Positions 1 to 11,322 of a stretch of DNA of 64,000 nucleotides are shown one piece after another (the first letter of the stretch is position 1; each line of letters opens with the position of its first letter). The DNA is from Durusdinium trenchii. Its lineage: Eukaryota > Sar > Dinophyceae > Suessiales > Symbiodiniaceae. The DNA lies in assembly GCA_963970005.1 (NCBI GenBank), contig CAXAMN010022695.1, forward strand, positions 966,678-1,030,677, read 5' to 3'. The translations under genes were made by a program, and so were the position numbers. The notes under the pieces were generated by a model that saw only the letters and a program-made list of their open reading frames with translations, was not told where the DNA came from and searched no databases.

Positions 1-86
1 TTGGAGGCCATCGCTCTTAGGTTGGAGGCAATTGCTCTTGGATTGGGGGGCAATTGCTCTTAGGTTGGAGGCCATTCCTATAAGGA
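1..86 (+). repeat. Symbiodiniaceae GGAGGCCATCGCT tandem repeat
   Basis: Four degenerate units of about 21 bp, each with TTGGAGGC then a CCATCGCT or CAATTGCT core and CTTAGG. The same unit recurs at 30036-30076 and 42159-42178 on the plus strand and at 25525-25560 on the minus strand. From memory this is a characteristic dispersed repeat of Symbiodiniaceae genomes, and it is the simplest clue to the organism. Confidence 0.8.
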
Positions 87-349
87 GGACTCCTGAGGGC
101 CCTCCGAACTGGGTTGACAGGATTGCAGGAAACGATGCAGGGGCCCCGCATATCATATCCTAAATACATTCCGCGACCCTTCTGAAGTTGCAGGGGTTTG
201 GGCCCTGAAAACCTGAAAACCTTTGAAGGTCCTTGATTCTTAGATGATGCTAAGGGTTCTGGTGCTCACCGCCAATCATGCTGAGCAACGCCCCCGCAAT
301 GAGCGCCGCAAAGCTGTTCTTCACGAGAAACATGGTCACCTGGCGTGGG

Positions 350-371
350 CACACACACACACACACACACT
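350..371. repeat. (AC)n microsatellite
   Basis: About ten uninterrupted AC dinucleotides. The open frames crossing it are repeat translations and are not called. Confidence 0.9.
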
Positions 372-571
372 TGTGACGTGTGCTCCAAACAACCTGCCCA
401 AAGTTGCCAAAGTACCTGCAGGAAGTATAACCAAGGTTCACAGGTCAAACCAAAAGATGCAGAGTTTGAGGGAATGAAGTTCATGGAAATGGAAAAGAAC
501 TAGACTATAGGAGAGACGGAGATCTGTTCATATCTGTTCAACAATGGGTGATTCATGGTGATTCTATCTAC

Positions 572-738
572 CACTCGGCTCAACTGGGTCTCCCAATATG
601 GGAAACTCTGGCCCCCACTCCCAAACCACTTCATCCGACCACCGTCCCGCTCGATTTGAGGGCCTTCCTTACTGAACCCGATGTATTTGAGCTTTGATAT
701 GGTGGGCTCAAACCACCAGGAGACCGACCAGGCAGGAC
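572..738 (-). CDS. Internal exon, unknown protein (host gene series)
   Basis: A 167-bp minus-strand exon with acceptor CACGAG before position 738 and donor GTAGAT after 572. It reads PAWSVSWWFEPTISKLKYIG and onward to a GGRMKWFGSGG stretch. It joins in phase 1 with the exon at 805-858. The product is not recognised; the tryptophan/glycine stretch loosely recalls retroelement gag-like proteins, but that is weak. Confidence 0.42.
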
Positions 739-804
739 CTCGTGGCAAATGGCGGATCGGGCCACCATTTGACCCATCCGGAGGAATTCGCTACCACCGG
801 CCAC

Positions 805-858
805 CCCTCTTGTCCCGACTGGCCAACCAGGGACACGACTCGGCCGAGGCACAATCTT
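805..858 (-). CDS. Small internal exon, unknown protein
   Basis: A 54-bp exon bounded by acceptor GTGGCAG and donor GTGGCC, reading DCASAESCPWLASRDKR with mostly G/C third positions. It ends after one base of a codon, which the exon at 572-738 completes correctly. Confidence 0.38.
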
Positions 859-1017
859 CTGCCACTTGCTTCCATGCCTCAACTGGTGTGTTTTGCAAAG
901 TACTTTTCAGAGAACATCTCTTGCATCATTTTCGAACTTCCAATACCCTCCATGACCAAAGTTCTGCGCATTGATGAGAAATCCAAAACACTTTAACAAA
1001 TCCGTCCTGGCTGAGGT

Positions 1018-1135
1018 CCATAGTCTATTGGTGACCCAGAACGGATGATCCAGGTATAGTCTATATCAATATCTATATAGCGAGACGAGGAGCCAATGAT
1101 TCCTTGCAATCATCTCTCCGAACCATAAGAACTAG
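1018..1135 (+). repeat. Dispersed repeat with AACGGATGATCCAGG core
   Basis: Contains GTGACCCAGAACGGATGATC then CAGGTATAGTC and ATTCCTTGCAATCATCT. Near-identical copies lie at 62480-62600 (same order and orientation) and partly at 18777-18835. It has no coding potential, and its ends are not defined. Confidence 0.65.
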
Positions 1136-1193
1136 GGTCTTCAACCGTACCAAACCATCTTCAACCCTTCAATGCTCATCTTACCCCATTGGC

Positions 1194-1324
1194 TCAAACA
1201 GTTGCTCCCCAAGCTGCCACGAATGGCTCCAAAACTCCGTGATCTTGGAGGCCACGAAGGAGACCGAATGCGTGGCCCTGGCGCGTCAGTGACTGGTCGG
1301 CGACCGGCTCGTCAACGGGTGTTT
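1194..1324 (-). CDS. Exon candidate ending in a stop, unknown protein
   Basis: Minus-strand frame entered at a good acceptor (pyrimidine tract then TTTCACCAG) and ending in TGA. It reads TPVDEPVADQSLTRQGHAFG and ends EPFVAAWGATV. A GTAAGA donor lies just past the stop, so a different frame or donor is possible. No family is recognised. Confidence 0.33.
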
Positions 1325-3103
1325 CTGGTGAAAGAAAGAGCGGTGTCGAAGAGACCGAAGAACGGCAGCTCTTTTTTTTTGTCAGTTTGCGTCTTTCTTC
1401 CATCATGCTGCGTGATTGTTTAATGCTTTTTGAGGATAGCTTCGAGGGTGTTTTGATCCTTTTTTTTCGCACCGGGGAGCAGTGACAAGATCCTCATGCA
1501 GTCATGCTGCAGTCATGCAGTCATGGTCTACAAACAGTCCCTGGATCATCTCTCGCGATTACCGATAGCCTCTCGGGGTGTCGGAAGAAGAAGCCGAAGG
1601 AGTTGAGAACCACGAAGGAGTAAACCGCTCTCCTCGGGTGGAGTTGAAGTCACTGCTCGGGTTCTCCAACGAATGGATTGAGGAAAGATAGGACAGGGGA
1701 GAGGAAGTGAAAATCTGGAGAACCAGTAACAATCACCTGCAGATGGGAATGTTGGTAGCCTGAAAATCACCAAGGAGCCACGCAACCTGAGATAAGATGA
1801 GATTTGGGGGGAGGAACCAGGACCCGGGCTGCACAAACAAATTCCCCACCCCAAAGTAGACGACGCATTAGATGACCTAGAAAACGACGCGTGCTCCCCA
1901 CGTACCGAACTTGGAGCCTCCAAGTGGAACATGGCTACCAGTGCCTGTGACATGCAACAGGGTTATGTCTCATGTCACGTCCGGTTTGGTGTCCAAACAA
2001 GGCCCCAAACATGCAAATCTGCAGAAAACCTCCAGTCCCAGCTTCAGCATCTCTGGACGAGTCAATTCCAGCGACGCCATGTTTTCAGCCAAAAAGCGTT
2101 CCTCAGGGCCGAAGGAGCGTGCGAAGGGCGAGCGAAAAAACGCGAGCGATCCATCGGGATGACCAGGAACATCCGGGTGTCCAAAGGAACCCACTCATTT
2201 TCGGAACCCAAAACAACCCAGCTCAGGTGTCCCATTGACCATGAAAAAGGAACCATTATATAGGAACCCCTTGGTCTTCTGCTGGTACTTATCCTTTCCC
2301 AAAACAACTCGATTGCCAAAAAGAAATCATCAATTCAACTGCTGGACCGGAGATCTGCCATTCCTTGCTTCATCCAGGCTCCCCGGACGACCCGGGTCAT
2401 CTGAGCTGTTGACCCACGCCGCGTGACACCAACGACCGGTCTGGTGGTCTGGTGCAGGTGTTGAACAAAATCTTGGCACCCTAACTAACTGGATCCATAC
2501 GTTACGTTTCGCTTGCGTTTCTTTGTATTTAATATTCCTATTCTTACTTTGTCGAAAACGAAACAAGATTGAGAAAGCACTCGCGCCTGGAAAAAAATAC
2601 AAACAAAGAAAAACGTACAATAGTCATGGGTGTGTTTCCCGTTGACACTTGATTGAATTGGATGCAACAACCTTTAGAGGTCCACTTGATCCTCCCTGCT
2701 ACGGCTGTTGGACACCAGAACGAGGGCGCTGTGGCGCTGTGTTCAGTGGCGCTCAGACCATGTCTGTCCAAGAAATCCAGCAAGTTTTGGAAGACCGAAC
2801 GAGGGCAAAGGCGTACTAACATGCTGTGGGCCATCGGACGCTGAACATGGAGGCGTGCTGAACGCGTGCTAAGCGTGTTGAGGCGATCTGCCAATTGGCA
2901 GAGTCTGTTTGAGCACGGACCCATGCCTACGTAGAATCAAACAGTGAGCACGTAGCGTCCGTACTTCGGATGGTCGAATGGAGGTCTGCCATGTCCCAGT
3001 CTTCTCTGGGGCCAAATTGACATACTTGGATGCTCCGAGCTTTCGTCCCTCAGGGGTTTTAGGGTAGACCCTGGGTCCGTCGATGGTTTCACAGCGTCCA
3101 CCC

Positions 3104-3359
3104 TCATTTCGCCCCGGACCGTTTGGAGGATTTGTGACGAGGGTGCTCGCGTGGTGGTTTTCCCATGTTTGACCGGTCCCAAGCTTCAATGAAACTGGTG
3201 GCCAGCTCCTTCTCCGAAGAGGAGTGCGACAAGGAATGCTCCACCGACAACGTGACGGAGGCATCTGGCATTTCTGAGAGGTTGGGGGTTCCACTGGCAC
3301 TCCTGCGGTGGACACCGGCGGTGAAAATGGACACTGCGAGGGATGACTCCTCCGACCGT
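3104..3359 (-). CDS. Exon candidate, unknown protein
   Basis: Enters at acceptor TGTGTCAG and reads RSEESSLAVSIFTAGVHRRS onward to SFIEAWDRSNMGKP. The overlapping frame continues protein-like down to about 2935 (GRCETIDGPRVYPKTPEG), so there is either a frameshift or an unrecognised splice between 3104 and 3180. Confidence 0.35.
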
Positions 3360-4620
3360 CTGACACAATGGTTTTTCGTTTTTTGTACTGACTGCAGATT
3401 CAATTTGGAAAGTTCGAAGGCCCAGGGTGATCAATTCCGAAGCAAAATCATGTCCCAAGCAATGGCAGAATAGCACAGCCGCGCAACATAATGATTGATT
3501 GATCATGTGTTCGCCCATGTTCGCCCACCAAATCACCAGTTTATTTAATATATGATTGGTTTATTATGATTTCTAGATATTTTTCAGCAAGCTTCGGTTC
3601 ACCCGCTAGCGAACAAGTCTGCCCGGTCCTTAGAGCATCATCGCTCATGACATGGCTTCCATCCTCCGCCTGCGAGCGGACCCGTCGTTGAGGGATGCCA
3701 AACCGATGCTTTGGTTGATCCGGAGTTTGTTTGTTATTTTTTTTGTTTTTTTCGCGTGTGTGATTTTTGTTGGTGGCCGAAGATTCTTTCGGTAAATAGG
3801 AAGTGAAACGATATAAAACGAGTCTCCAGCCGAAAAAACGGTGAATGCCAGAATGTGCCAGAACTTGGGCCACGGGTGGCCCAGACTCGATAAGGCTCCG
3901 AATCCATCAAGTGAGAGTTGTGAATACTTGTGATATGAATCTCTGAATCTCATTTTTCATGCTTCTCCCGTTTCATTGAGAGAAGCACACATGGTGGAAG
4001 CGAGTTTCATCCGACACACTCCAAACACCGAACGCCTGGCAGCACGTGCGGGCCCCAACAAACTGAAAGACTGCAGCAATGAACACCAGCATACACAAAA
4101 TAGACATAAAAAACACACACACATCCTCAAGTGGATCGAATACCAGGTCAATTCGATTTCGAATGGTCAGACCCTCACCAGTGTCTTGATCATCGCTCGT
4201 CAACTGGACGTGCCAAGAGTGCGACACTATTGGACCCAAGGACAGCCACTCGAAGCCAGGGTGGGAATTGTGTCCTTCCTGTGACCAGGGCACCCTGGAT
4301 GGGCATTTCATGGGACACTATCCCATCAAGGGGTCAAGAATGATCAGAGTCAATTCTGCGAGTCTCAATCCGCAAGTCCGGGCCAGGACAAGGCCCGGTC
4401 TCAAGTAGATCGACCACACCCAAAATTCAAAAAAGGATAGTCCAATGTACTGGCATTTATGCGAGTGTAAGTGGTTGCTATCTCCATGTCCCGAGTGGCA
4501 CAAAGAAAGCTCCCCCCCTGGATCACTCTCATCGAGAGTTGCAGTCCTCTGGAACTCCGTGGACTTCATGGGGGGCGGGAAGTAAGAGTTACTGACATGC
4601 AAAAATAAAGTTGTGTAGAT

Positions 4621-4705
4621 ATAGACTCTTGATGTATAACCCCCCCGATGTTTTCATAAGAGGCTTTTCCATTCAAAAGGGAGGGATCTATTGATCAAGA
4701 GTCTA
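4621..4705 (+). mobile_element. MITE-like element, copy 1 (13-bp TIRs)
   Basis: An 85-bp unit starts ATAGACTCTTGAT and ends with its exact reverse complement, ATCAAGAGTCTAT. A second copy with 11-bp matching ends lies at 19413-19515. There is no coding capacity. No clear target-site duplication was found. Confidence 0.6.
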
Positions 4706-4742
4706 TTGATTATAGCAAATCTTCCCAGTCCTCTACCTCTAC

Positions 4743-4912
4743 CCTTGTCTCCCGACTCCACCTGCAGCTGCGTCGCATCCCGCTCCATCGCCGGAGCTGA
4801 CGCGCCCACCCCCGCCACCAGCATTCGGCTGAGCCGGACGAACGCGGAGGAGTTTTGGTCGACGGTGGCAGTCCCGGCCACGTAGCGTGCGGACCAGTCT
4901 GGAATGGCGGGT
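4743..4912 (-). CDS. Internal exon, unknown protein (very coding-like)
   Basis: A 170-bp minus-strand exon with acceptor GGATTGCAG and donor GGTAGAG. It reads PAIPDWSARYVAGTATVDQN and then SSAFVRLSRMLVAGVGAS. Nearly every third position is G or C, and no other frame matches this. It starts after two bases of a codon and ends one base into the next. The product is not recognised. Confidence 0.55.
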
Positions 4913-6483
4913 CTGCAATCCTCCCGTTCAGCGCCGACGTGACGTGATCATATGCATCATATATGCATATATCAATTGATAAACCAATCGCAAATCAGGA
5001 CGTCCTATAAAACCATATACCCAGACACTCCAAACAGGCCTTGGTGGGTCCGGACCCCTCCATGTCAGGGGCCGGCCCCTACTTAGGAGGGTCCATGAGC
5101 GTCTGGGTGGTCATATTATGATGGATGTTCCGATCCGATGATTTTGTCACATCGAGGCTTTTTGGTTCTGAGTGGATTCTTTTCGCATCTCCATTGGGTC
5201 GAATTCCAGAAGGAACGCTCTCCAGGTCTGTCGAACCAGAACCACTATAATTATAGCATATTGTGGTTAGCAGACCTAGGGCTAACTAGATCACCTGGGC
5301 TTTCTTTGACCCCTGTGCAAAGTTGATTACAATACAACATGTTTCACAGTGTTTCATCCTGAAGTTGAAGAACATGCTTTGAGGAAGACAAGACTAGAAG
5401 CATCCATATGGATCCAGTCTGACATCTTCTGAAGATAGGAACTGAGAAAAGTCCAACGATTGTCAATTGTTCAGGAACACATCCTGGACGAGCTTTCCAA
5501 GCCATGCCGTGAAATGCAGGGCGGTATTCTTGATCTTAAGCGGTTTTGGTGGTAACCTTGGGTCCACTGCCTTCCACTCTAGTCATCTCTAGTCACATGT
5601 GCTCGAATTCGGTCCTGGGTTAGTCAAATGTAGTGCAGTCCATCCCATGATCAAGCCTATTTGATCACTCGATTTTGTAGTCAGGCTCACATCCCACCGA
5701 TTGGACATTGGATTCTGCACCACTTACAGGACATGCGTTGGATTCTCTGTTTGTGGTACTGGTAGGGTACCTTGGGCCAAGCACAATGGGATTGCATACT
5801 GTTAAGTTACTTATTACTGATCCTCCTGCAATCCAGCATCAGCCCTCTCCCCTGTCACCTCAGCCTCTCGTCATGGCGACTGCCAATCCCCGACCCTCGA
5901 GGAAACGTTCAGGGCCTGGCGGAGCGGCTCAAACATTGGGAAAACCATGGACAACCCATGCCCAAACACTCCATGTATGGAATATTACTATATTTACATT
6001 GACCCCTTAGTTCAACCACCCCAAAATATGATCATAAAATTCAAACATTATGTCATAACTTATGTCAGTCTCATGAAATGTCATGGGCTTTTTCGGCCAG
6101 TCCGGATGATCGATCGCATGTGCCGCAGTACCATGGACCCAACGACGGGATCCACTGGATCGTCTCAGGTTCGACTGGACCCTCCATGCCCATGTAAAAA
6201 GGTGTGTGTTCACATGATCACCTTCGAAAGAGGGTAGGTGGATCCATAGAGACACATCACTTCTGAATGCACTATGCACGTTTTACACAGCTGGTAGCGC
6301 TAGCATGGCCAGCACCGTTTTGAGATGTTTTAAGTGCAGGGGGGGCATCAAGGAGCAAAGAATCTGTTCCCAAAGCCCTATGTTCGTAGGATGGCTTCAT
6401 CACTAATTAGTAATGTAAATTTGCTAATCAATAATTATATAGTTATATCATATTTTTGTTAACTAGTGTTCTGGTTTAGAAGG

Positions 6484-6503
6484 TATATATATATATATAT
6501 ATA
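6484..6503. repeat. (TA)n microsatellite
   Basis: About ten TA dinucleotides. The surrounding 5.0-6.7 kb is AT-rich, and I found no exon in it that I could support. Confidence 0.85.
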
Positions 6504-6999
6504 CTCCCTAATTAGGGCTCCAAGTACCTTCTGAGAAGGTGTTTGGGCTTGGTTTGGAGGGTCCAAATACCTTCAGAGGAGAGGGTAAAAATAAGCTGGA
6601 ACGAGGTGTGTCCCTCCTTCGCTCGATGACGTAAGGGTTTGGTCACTCAAGAGACCGAAAGTTTTTGACACGCTTTGGCAGCGCTTGAGAGTTGGTGGGA
6701 AACTCCAAAGTTCAGCCGATGCCCCTACCTGCGAGAACCTGCGAGCATCAAAGTGACCGTCTGGAAGTCAGAAAGACCTTGAAAGCATGCTAGATGCTTC
6801 ATCTCGTGACCTCAACACCTTCCCAGAATCAGATCGACAAGGTCACTGTTCTTCAGAACCCAGGAAAAGCATCATCTCAACATCTCCAGGCTGCCCATTA
6901 GCTCCACAGCTCCGCCTCCGCAATGGCGCAGCGCAGCTTCTTTTTGAACAGGCAAAAAGGCTGATTCGATGATCATTCGGACTTCCATCAGCGCAACGG

Positions 7000-8200
7000 A
7001 CTTGCCAAGCCAGTGGTGCTGGTGAGCTGGTCATCCGGTACATCACATGGACGGACCATGATGATGTCTTTCGCCCAGCAGCCTGGTAAGAAGTGGGTTG
7101 ACATGACTAGGTCCTAGGTGTGTTGACTGGCCTTTTAATCAGCGGCTTGGTGGTGCAAGTATACACTGTTTGTGCAGGAGGCTAGGTTTGTCTCTGGCAG
7201 CCTTTCAAGTTGGAATCTGCAAACAATTCAGCAGCTAGGCTACCCCAGAAGAGGAACGTCTGATCGATCTACATCTACATATAGTGTCAAGCTGACAACG
7301 ACCAAACTGACAACAAATTCTACAATGCACACATGATTTACATATATAGTCCAAAAAACATGGACATGAGATGACATGAGTCATATGAGCCATGGCCGAA
7401 AAAAGGCAGTCTATACATATTTGGATCTTCGAAGCAGCACAAATTGTCTTTCAGGAAAAATGTTGTTACTTGTTACGGCATACTTTCCCAAAGACAGCGA
7501 TTTTGGTTGTGACCAAGCGGACACTGCAAAGCCCACAAACAATTGCATTTTTAGGCGTCCAAACGGCGTCTTTGGGCGTCCAAAACACGTCTTTCCCTGT
7601 CTAAATAAGGTTTTCCCGCGTCCATGGATTTTGAGCACATGTTTGAAACGATTACGGTGTCGTGTCACTGAAAAATGCCTCCATCAGCAAACATGTTGGG
7701 CCGATTGAAAGTCCAGGTATTTGCAGATGGACAAAGTCAACTCACAAAGTATCCGCAGCTGTACTCCTGGTTTTGCAACGTCCGCAGTTTTGTCTTAAAT
7801 TAGGTCGAACCACTGAACGGTTGCAGAATTGACAGTGGTTCATACTATGATCAATAGAGTAGCACCTGCTGATACCTGTTGGCTACGATGGAACCATCCT
7901 CAAGAGCAAATAGTACTATTGTTAACCCCGCGAAAGGGTGTGGTTTTTGTGGGCCTTAATCTGCCTGCAGAATTGCCTCATGTTTGTTTAAATCCACATT
8001 GTAACTATCCGACGATGTGAATACATCAACGATACGTAAAAATAAACGCCCAACGTCTCAAAGCGCTCGAGTACGGTTGTGCAACACGAACATACTGGCC
8101 ATGGCAGCGCTCGGAAAAATGGCATTGCAATTAACATACTGCAAGGGTTGGCTTTGCCACCCAACAGTCGCATGAAACGGCGTCTTCACAGTAAGAGAAA
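7000..8200. other. Stretch with no supported gene
   Basis: AT-leaning sequence without a convincing exon. A short imperfect tandem with GGCGTCCAAAACACGTCTTT lies at about 7550-7600. Open frames here are short and lack splice signals or third-position bias. Confidence 0.5.
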
Positions 8201-8784
8201 TGTGTTGTTTCCCCGTCCATTAGCGGCCGGCCCGGGCCTTGCCGGCCTCCGGAGATCTCGTGATTTCGCGGAGAACGGATGACCGTGACTGGAACCGATT
8301 CTGTGCAGACTTTGCGGGAGGTAAAAACGCAGGATTTTTACATTTTTTGGACGTCAAATGCGGTCGGTCCTCGGATCCTCTCAACAAGCCAGCGAACACT
8401 CCTTGAAAGAATGGAGCATCATGGGAAATGAAAAACCTAATTGTTTGGCACTCAGATTTCATGGTCCAAGGAAATTGAAAACCACCACCTGTTGGGCATT
8501 TGGAGTTCAGGGGCGCCATGCCATCCACTTCCATGATTGTACTTCATGACATCATTTCTCCCGCTGCAGGACATCCGTCGAGCCGGGCAACTGGCAGGTG
8601 GTCCATCTGTGACCTCTGGACACGGAGAATGCACATGGGCCCCTTGTTTTGTTTTTTGTGTCCTATCCCAACTCCTTTTCATCGTATTCTGTGTGTGGGT
8701 GTGATTGTTTCCCACCTGAGGGTTGTCAGATTTTATCAGATTTTGTCAGAGCTCTTCTTCCCCTCTCCTCCTCTCCTCCACCGC

Positions 8785-8975
8785 AACTGCAGTGCCAGAT
8801 CGCAGTGGGTACTACTGGACCTCAAACGGCCAGTACGGGATCGCAGTGGGCACTTACACCGGACCTCACAACTACAAGTACGTCAACCGCCAGTGCGCGA
8901 TCGCAGTGGGCATTGCCGGACCTCAACCGGAAGTGCAAGTGCCAGATTCCGTGTATACCGGACCTCAACACACAA
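8785..8975 (+). repeat. Degenerate tandem repeat, about 55-60 bp unit
   Basis: Three to four units carrying GATCGCAGTGGGCA followed by ACCGGACCTCA and GCCAGT. Unit lengths differ, so the reading frame is not kept between copies. This suggests a non-coding repeat although the frame is open throughout. Confidence 0.65.
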
Positions 8976-9330
8976 CCACAACCACAAGCACAGCCACAAA
9001 CACACAACCACGAGAACACAACCCAACCAAAATCACACAGTCACAAACACACAGCCACAAACACACAAGCACAAATACAAAACCACGACACACACACAAA
9101 ACCACAACACATAAAACCACAAACACAGAAGCCACAAGCACGACCACAACACACAGCCACAACACACAACCACAGCAAACAACCACAACACACACACAAC
9201 CACAATACACAGCCACAACACACACACACAACCACAGCACACAACCACAACACACACAACCACAGCACACACACCCACAACACACAACCACAACGCACAA
9301 CCACAGCAAACACACAACTACGACTACTAC
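8960..9330 (+). repeat. Long CA/CAACA-rich compound microsatellite
   Basis: About 370 bp of ACACAACCACA variants on the plus strand, containing almost no G or T. This skew keeps several frames open on both strands, giving threonine/histidine-rich or valine/cysteine-rich translations of up to 250 codons. They are artefacts and no gene is called. Confidence 0.85.
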
Positions 9331-9857
9331 AACAATAGAATTACCTGTGTGTGTGTGGCGTTTTGTGTGGCAGGTGGTCACAGGGAAGCACTTGGATGCC
9401 AACTGGAGACGCTGGCGACACCTTGACGCGAACTCCCCAGCATAAAATAACAATCCCAAACCCGAGGACCTACAAGCAAGATCAAAGACCGCAAAACTCA
9501 CGACCATGGCAACATGTTCCTCACCATGGCATGAAAACAAGTGAAAACACATGATTGAAATGTCTTGGTGGGGATCACTCAAAGTAAAGTACTTTTGTTC
9601 ATTGTCTTTGCCTTTAGAAAGAATGTCAGTTGGATAACGAGATGCTCTTGCAGTTTCTACAAAAGTAGCTTTGGGACGTTTTGAAACCCAGGCTCCAGTA
9701 GATCTGAGTTCTCCATACTTCTCCAAGAGCAGTTAAACGACACCCAAACACCAACCACCCCTTCCACCCGCAAAACGAGCCAGACCCAAGACCACAGTTT
9801 TGTAAAGTAGGGGATTGTTGCAGTCGTCCCCATAGGATTCACAGAGAACCCGAACCG

Positions 9858-10108
9858 TCATGAAACCGAGGACCGGGGACCGTCGTGGGGCCGCTTAGCC
9901 GCTTTCTGCTTCCGACGAACCGTCATAGACACCCCAAACGAATTCGCACGTCGACGCTTGCAATCATGAACCCAATATGAGAGAGTGTCTGGGCCAGGAT
10001 GGCTCGGTTTTTCCCGGTGGGAGCGGAGATGGGGAATCCTCTTCCGCAGGGCTCGAAACACCAGCTCAAGTCTGGAAGATCCTTCAGAGGTTCTGCTGAG
10101 TGACACAT
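9858..10108 (-). CDS. Exon candidate with stop, basic C-terminus
   Basis: Enters at acceptor TATTCCTCAG and reads DVSLSRTSEGSSRLELVFRA, continues through PDTLSYWVHDCKRRRANS and ends in a basic tail before TGA. Arginine/lysine clusters could be a nuclear targeting segment. No family is recognised. It could be a terminal exon. Confidence 0.4.
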
Positions 10109-10163
10109 CTGAGGAATACCTCACGTCTTGAACAACACCCCCCCCCCAACCGCGAGATGAAAC

Positions 10164-10293
10164 CGCGTCTTGTGGAGCAGCCGACAATGTGAAGGATGTT
10201 TGCCCGGCTCTTCGCCGCCTTATCTTCTCAGGAGTGACGTCTCGAGGGCCGCACTCCTGGCGAGTCAGAAGGGTTCCCGGGTCCGGGACGCAG
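10164..10293 (-). CDS. Internal exon candidate, unknown protein
   Basis: Acceptor CACCGAG, donor GTTTCATC, reading CVPDPGTLLTRQECGPRDVT then PEKIRRRRAGQ. It lies directly upstream of the 9858-10108 exon on the same strand, but the phase match between the two was not established. Confidence 0.33.
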
Positions 10294-11043
10294 CTCGGTG
10301 GACACACGGACGCGATGGGGAACGTGCAGGGGCGAATGATGGGAACGTGGATGATGGGATGAAGGGACGAAACGAAAGATGCTTCATAGACCAAGAATGG
10401 ATAAGGGTGATGGTCATTTTCCGGCTTCTTGGTGAAGAAACTCAGTGACCTATTTTGACAGTTGGGCTTTGCACTTGACAGCCTCAGCAAGGCTCAGGCC
10501 AAGAACGGGGGAGAGAAGTCAGAGAAGTACGTTAGTGACCAGCGGGGTCAACGAAACGCCAAACGGATCCGCTGGTCGCTGGTCACTGGTCGTCCCCCCG
10601 GACGGTTTTTCAAGCGGGGCGGTTTCGTTGGTTTTTTCCTCCGCTGGTGTTGAGCATGAACCACCTGGAAGGTGGTGCCGTGCTGTTCGGGCAGTACTAC
10701 GAGACCTCTTATGTTCGGTGAAGAGTTCGCCACCTGTCAGAACACCTGATTTCAGCATCAAGTTTGAAACTCGCAGCGTGAAGCTGATGAAACATCTCAG
10801 TGTGCTGCTGCAGATCGATGTGGTGAAATTGTCTCAATACCCTCAAACAAGAACACAAATTCCTGTGGACGATGTTGGTTGAGGTCAATCGCGTGCTGTC
10901 TCCTGGACGATCTTTTGTTCGCTTGGGCGCTGGCTTGGGCACTCTGGGACTTCTTACTCATGTTGGCCGTTCTGTGACGCTTAGGCGCTGGCTGAGGCTG
11001 GTGATTTCTGCCAACCCCTCTGGCTGCGCATCGAGAACGTCCA

Positions 11044-11322
11044 CTAGCGAGCAACTCGACGGCGCGTTCCTCTTCGCTTCGTCGTCGGCATGTCGGTCTC
11101 ACGTCCGATCCTGGGTCTCACCCCATGCCGGTCTGGCGAAATTGGGCAGGAAACAGTATTCCTGGCGCTTTTGTGAATGCAGCCCCAGGCCCAGTCTGCT
11201 GAATCTGAATCCATCTTGGGCGCTTGCGCTCCGAAGAGCTCAGTCTGTCTAGCTGCATGTCTTTGAGCCTCGGGGTACTTGAGAAAGCACCTCTGTAGCA
11301 GAGCAGAGAAGCCTCTGGACAA
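11044..11322 (-). CDS. Open frame of 92 codons, unknown protein
   Basis: Minus-strand frame from ATG to stop, MSRGFSALLQRCFLKYPEAQ onward, arginine-rich at the end. Overlapping frames (11118-11396 minus, 10797-11102 minus, 10872-11252 plus) are also open, so frame choice is uncertain. The GC-rich stretch 10.5-11.3 kb probably holds at least one exon. Confidence 0.28.
   Translation of the reverse strand: MSRGFSALLQRCFLKYPEAQRHAARQTELFGAQAPKMDSDSADWAWGCIHKSARNTVSCPISPDRHGVRPRIGRETDMPTTKRRGTRRRVAR

Noticed and set aside
8500-9726. Open frames of 204-253 codons on both strands
   Set aside because: They cross a CA-rich microsatellite lacking G and T on one strand, so stops cannot form; translations are simple-sequence.
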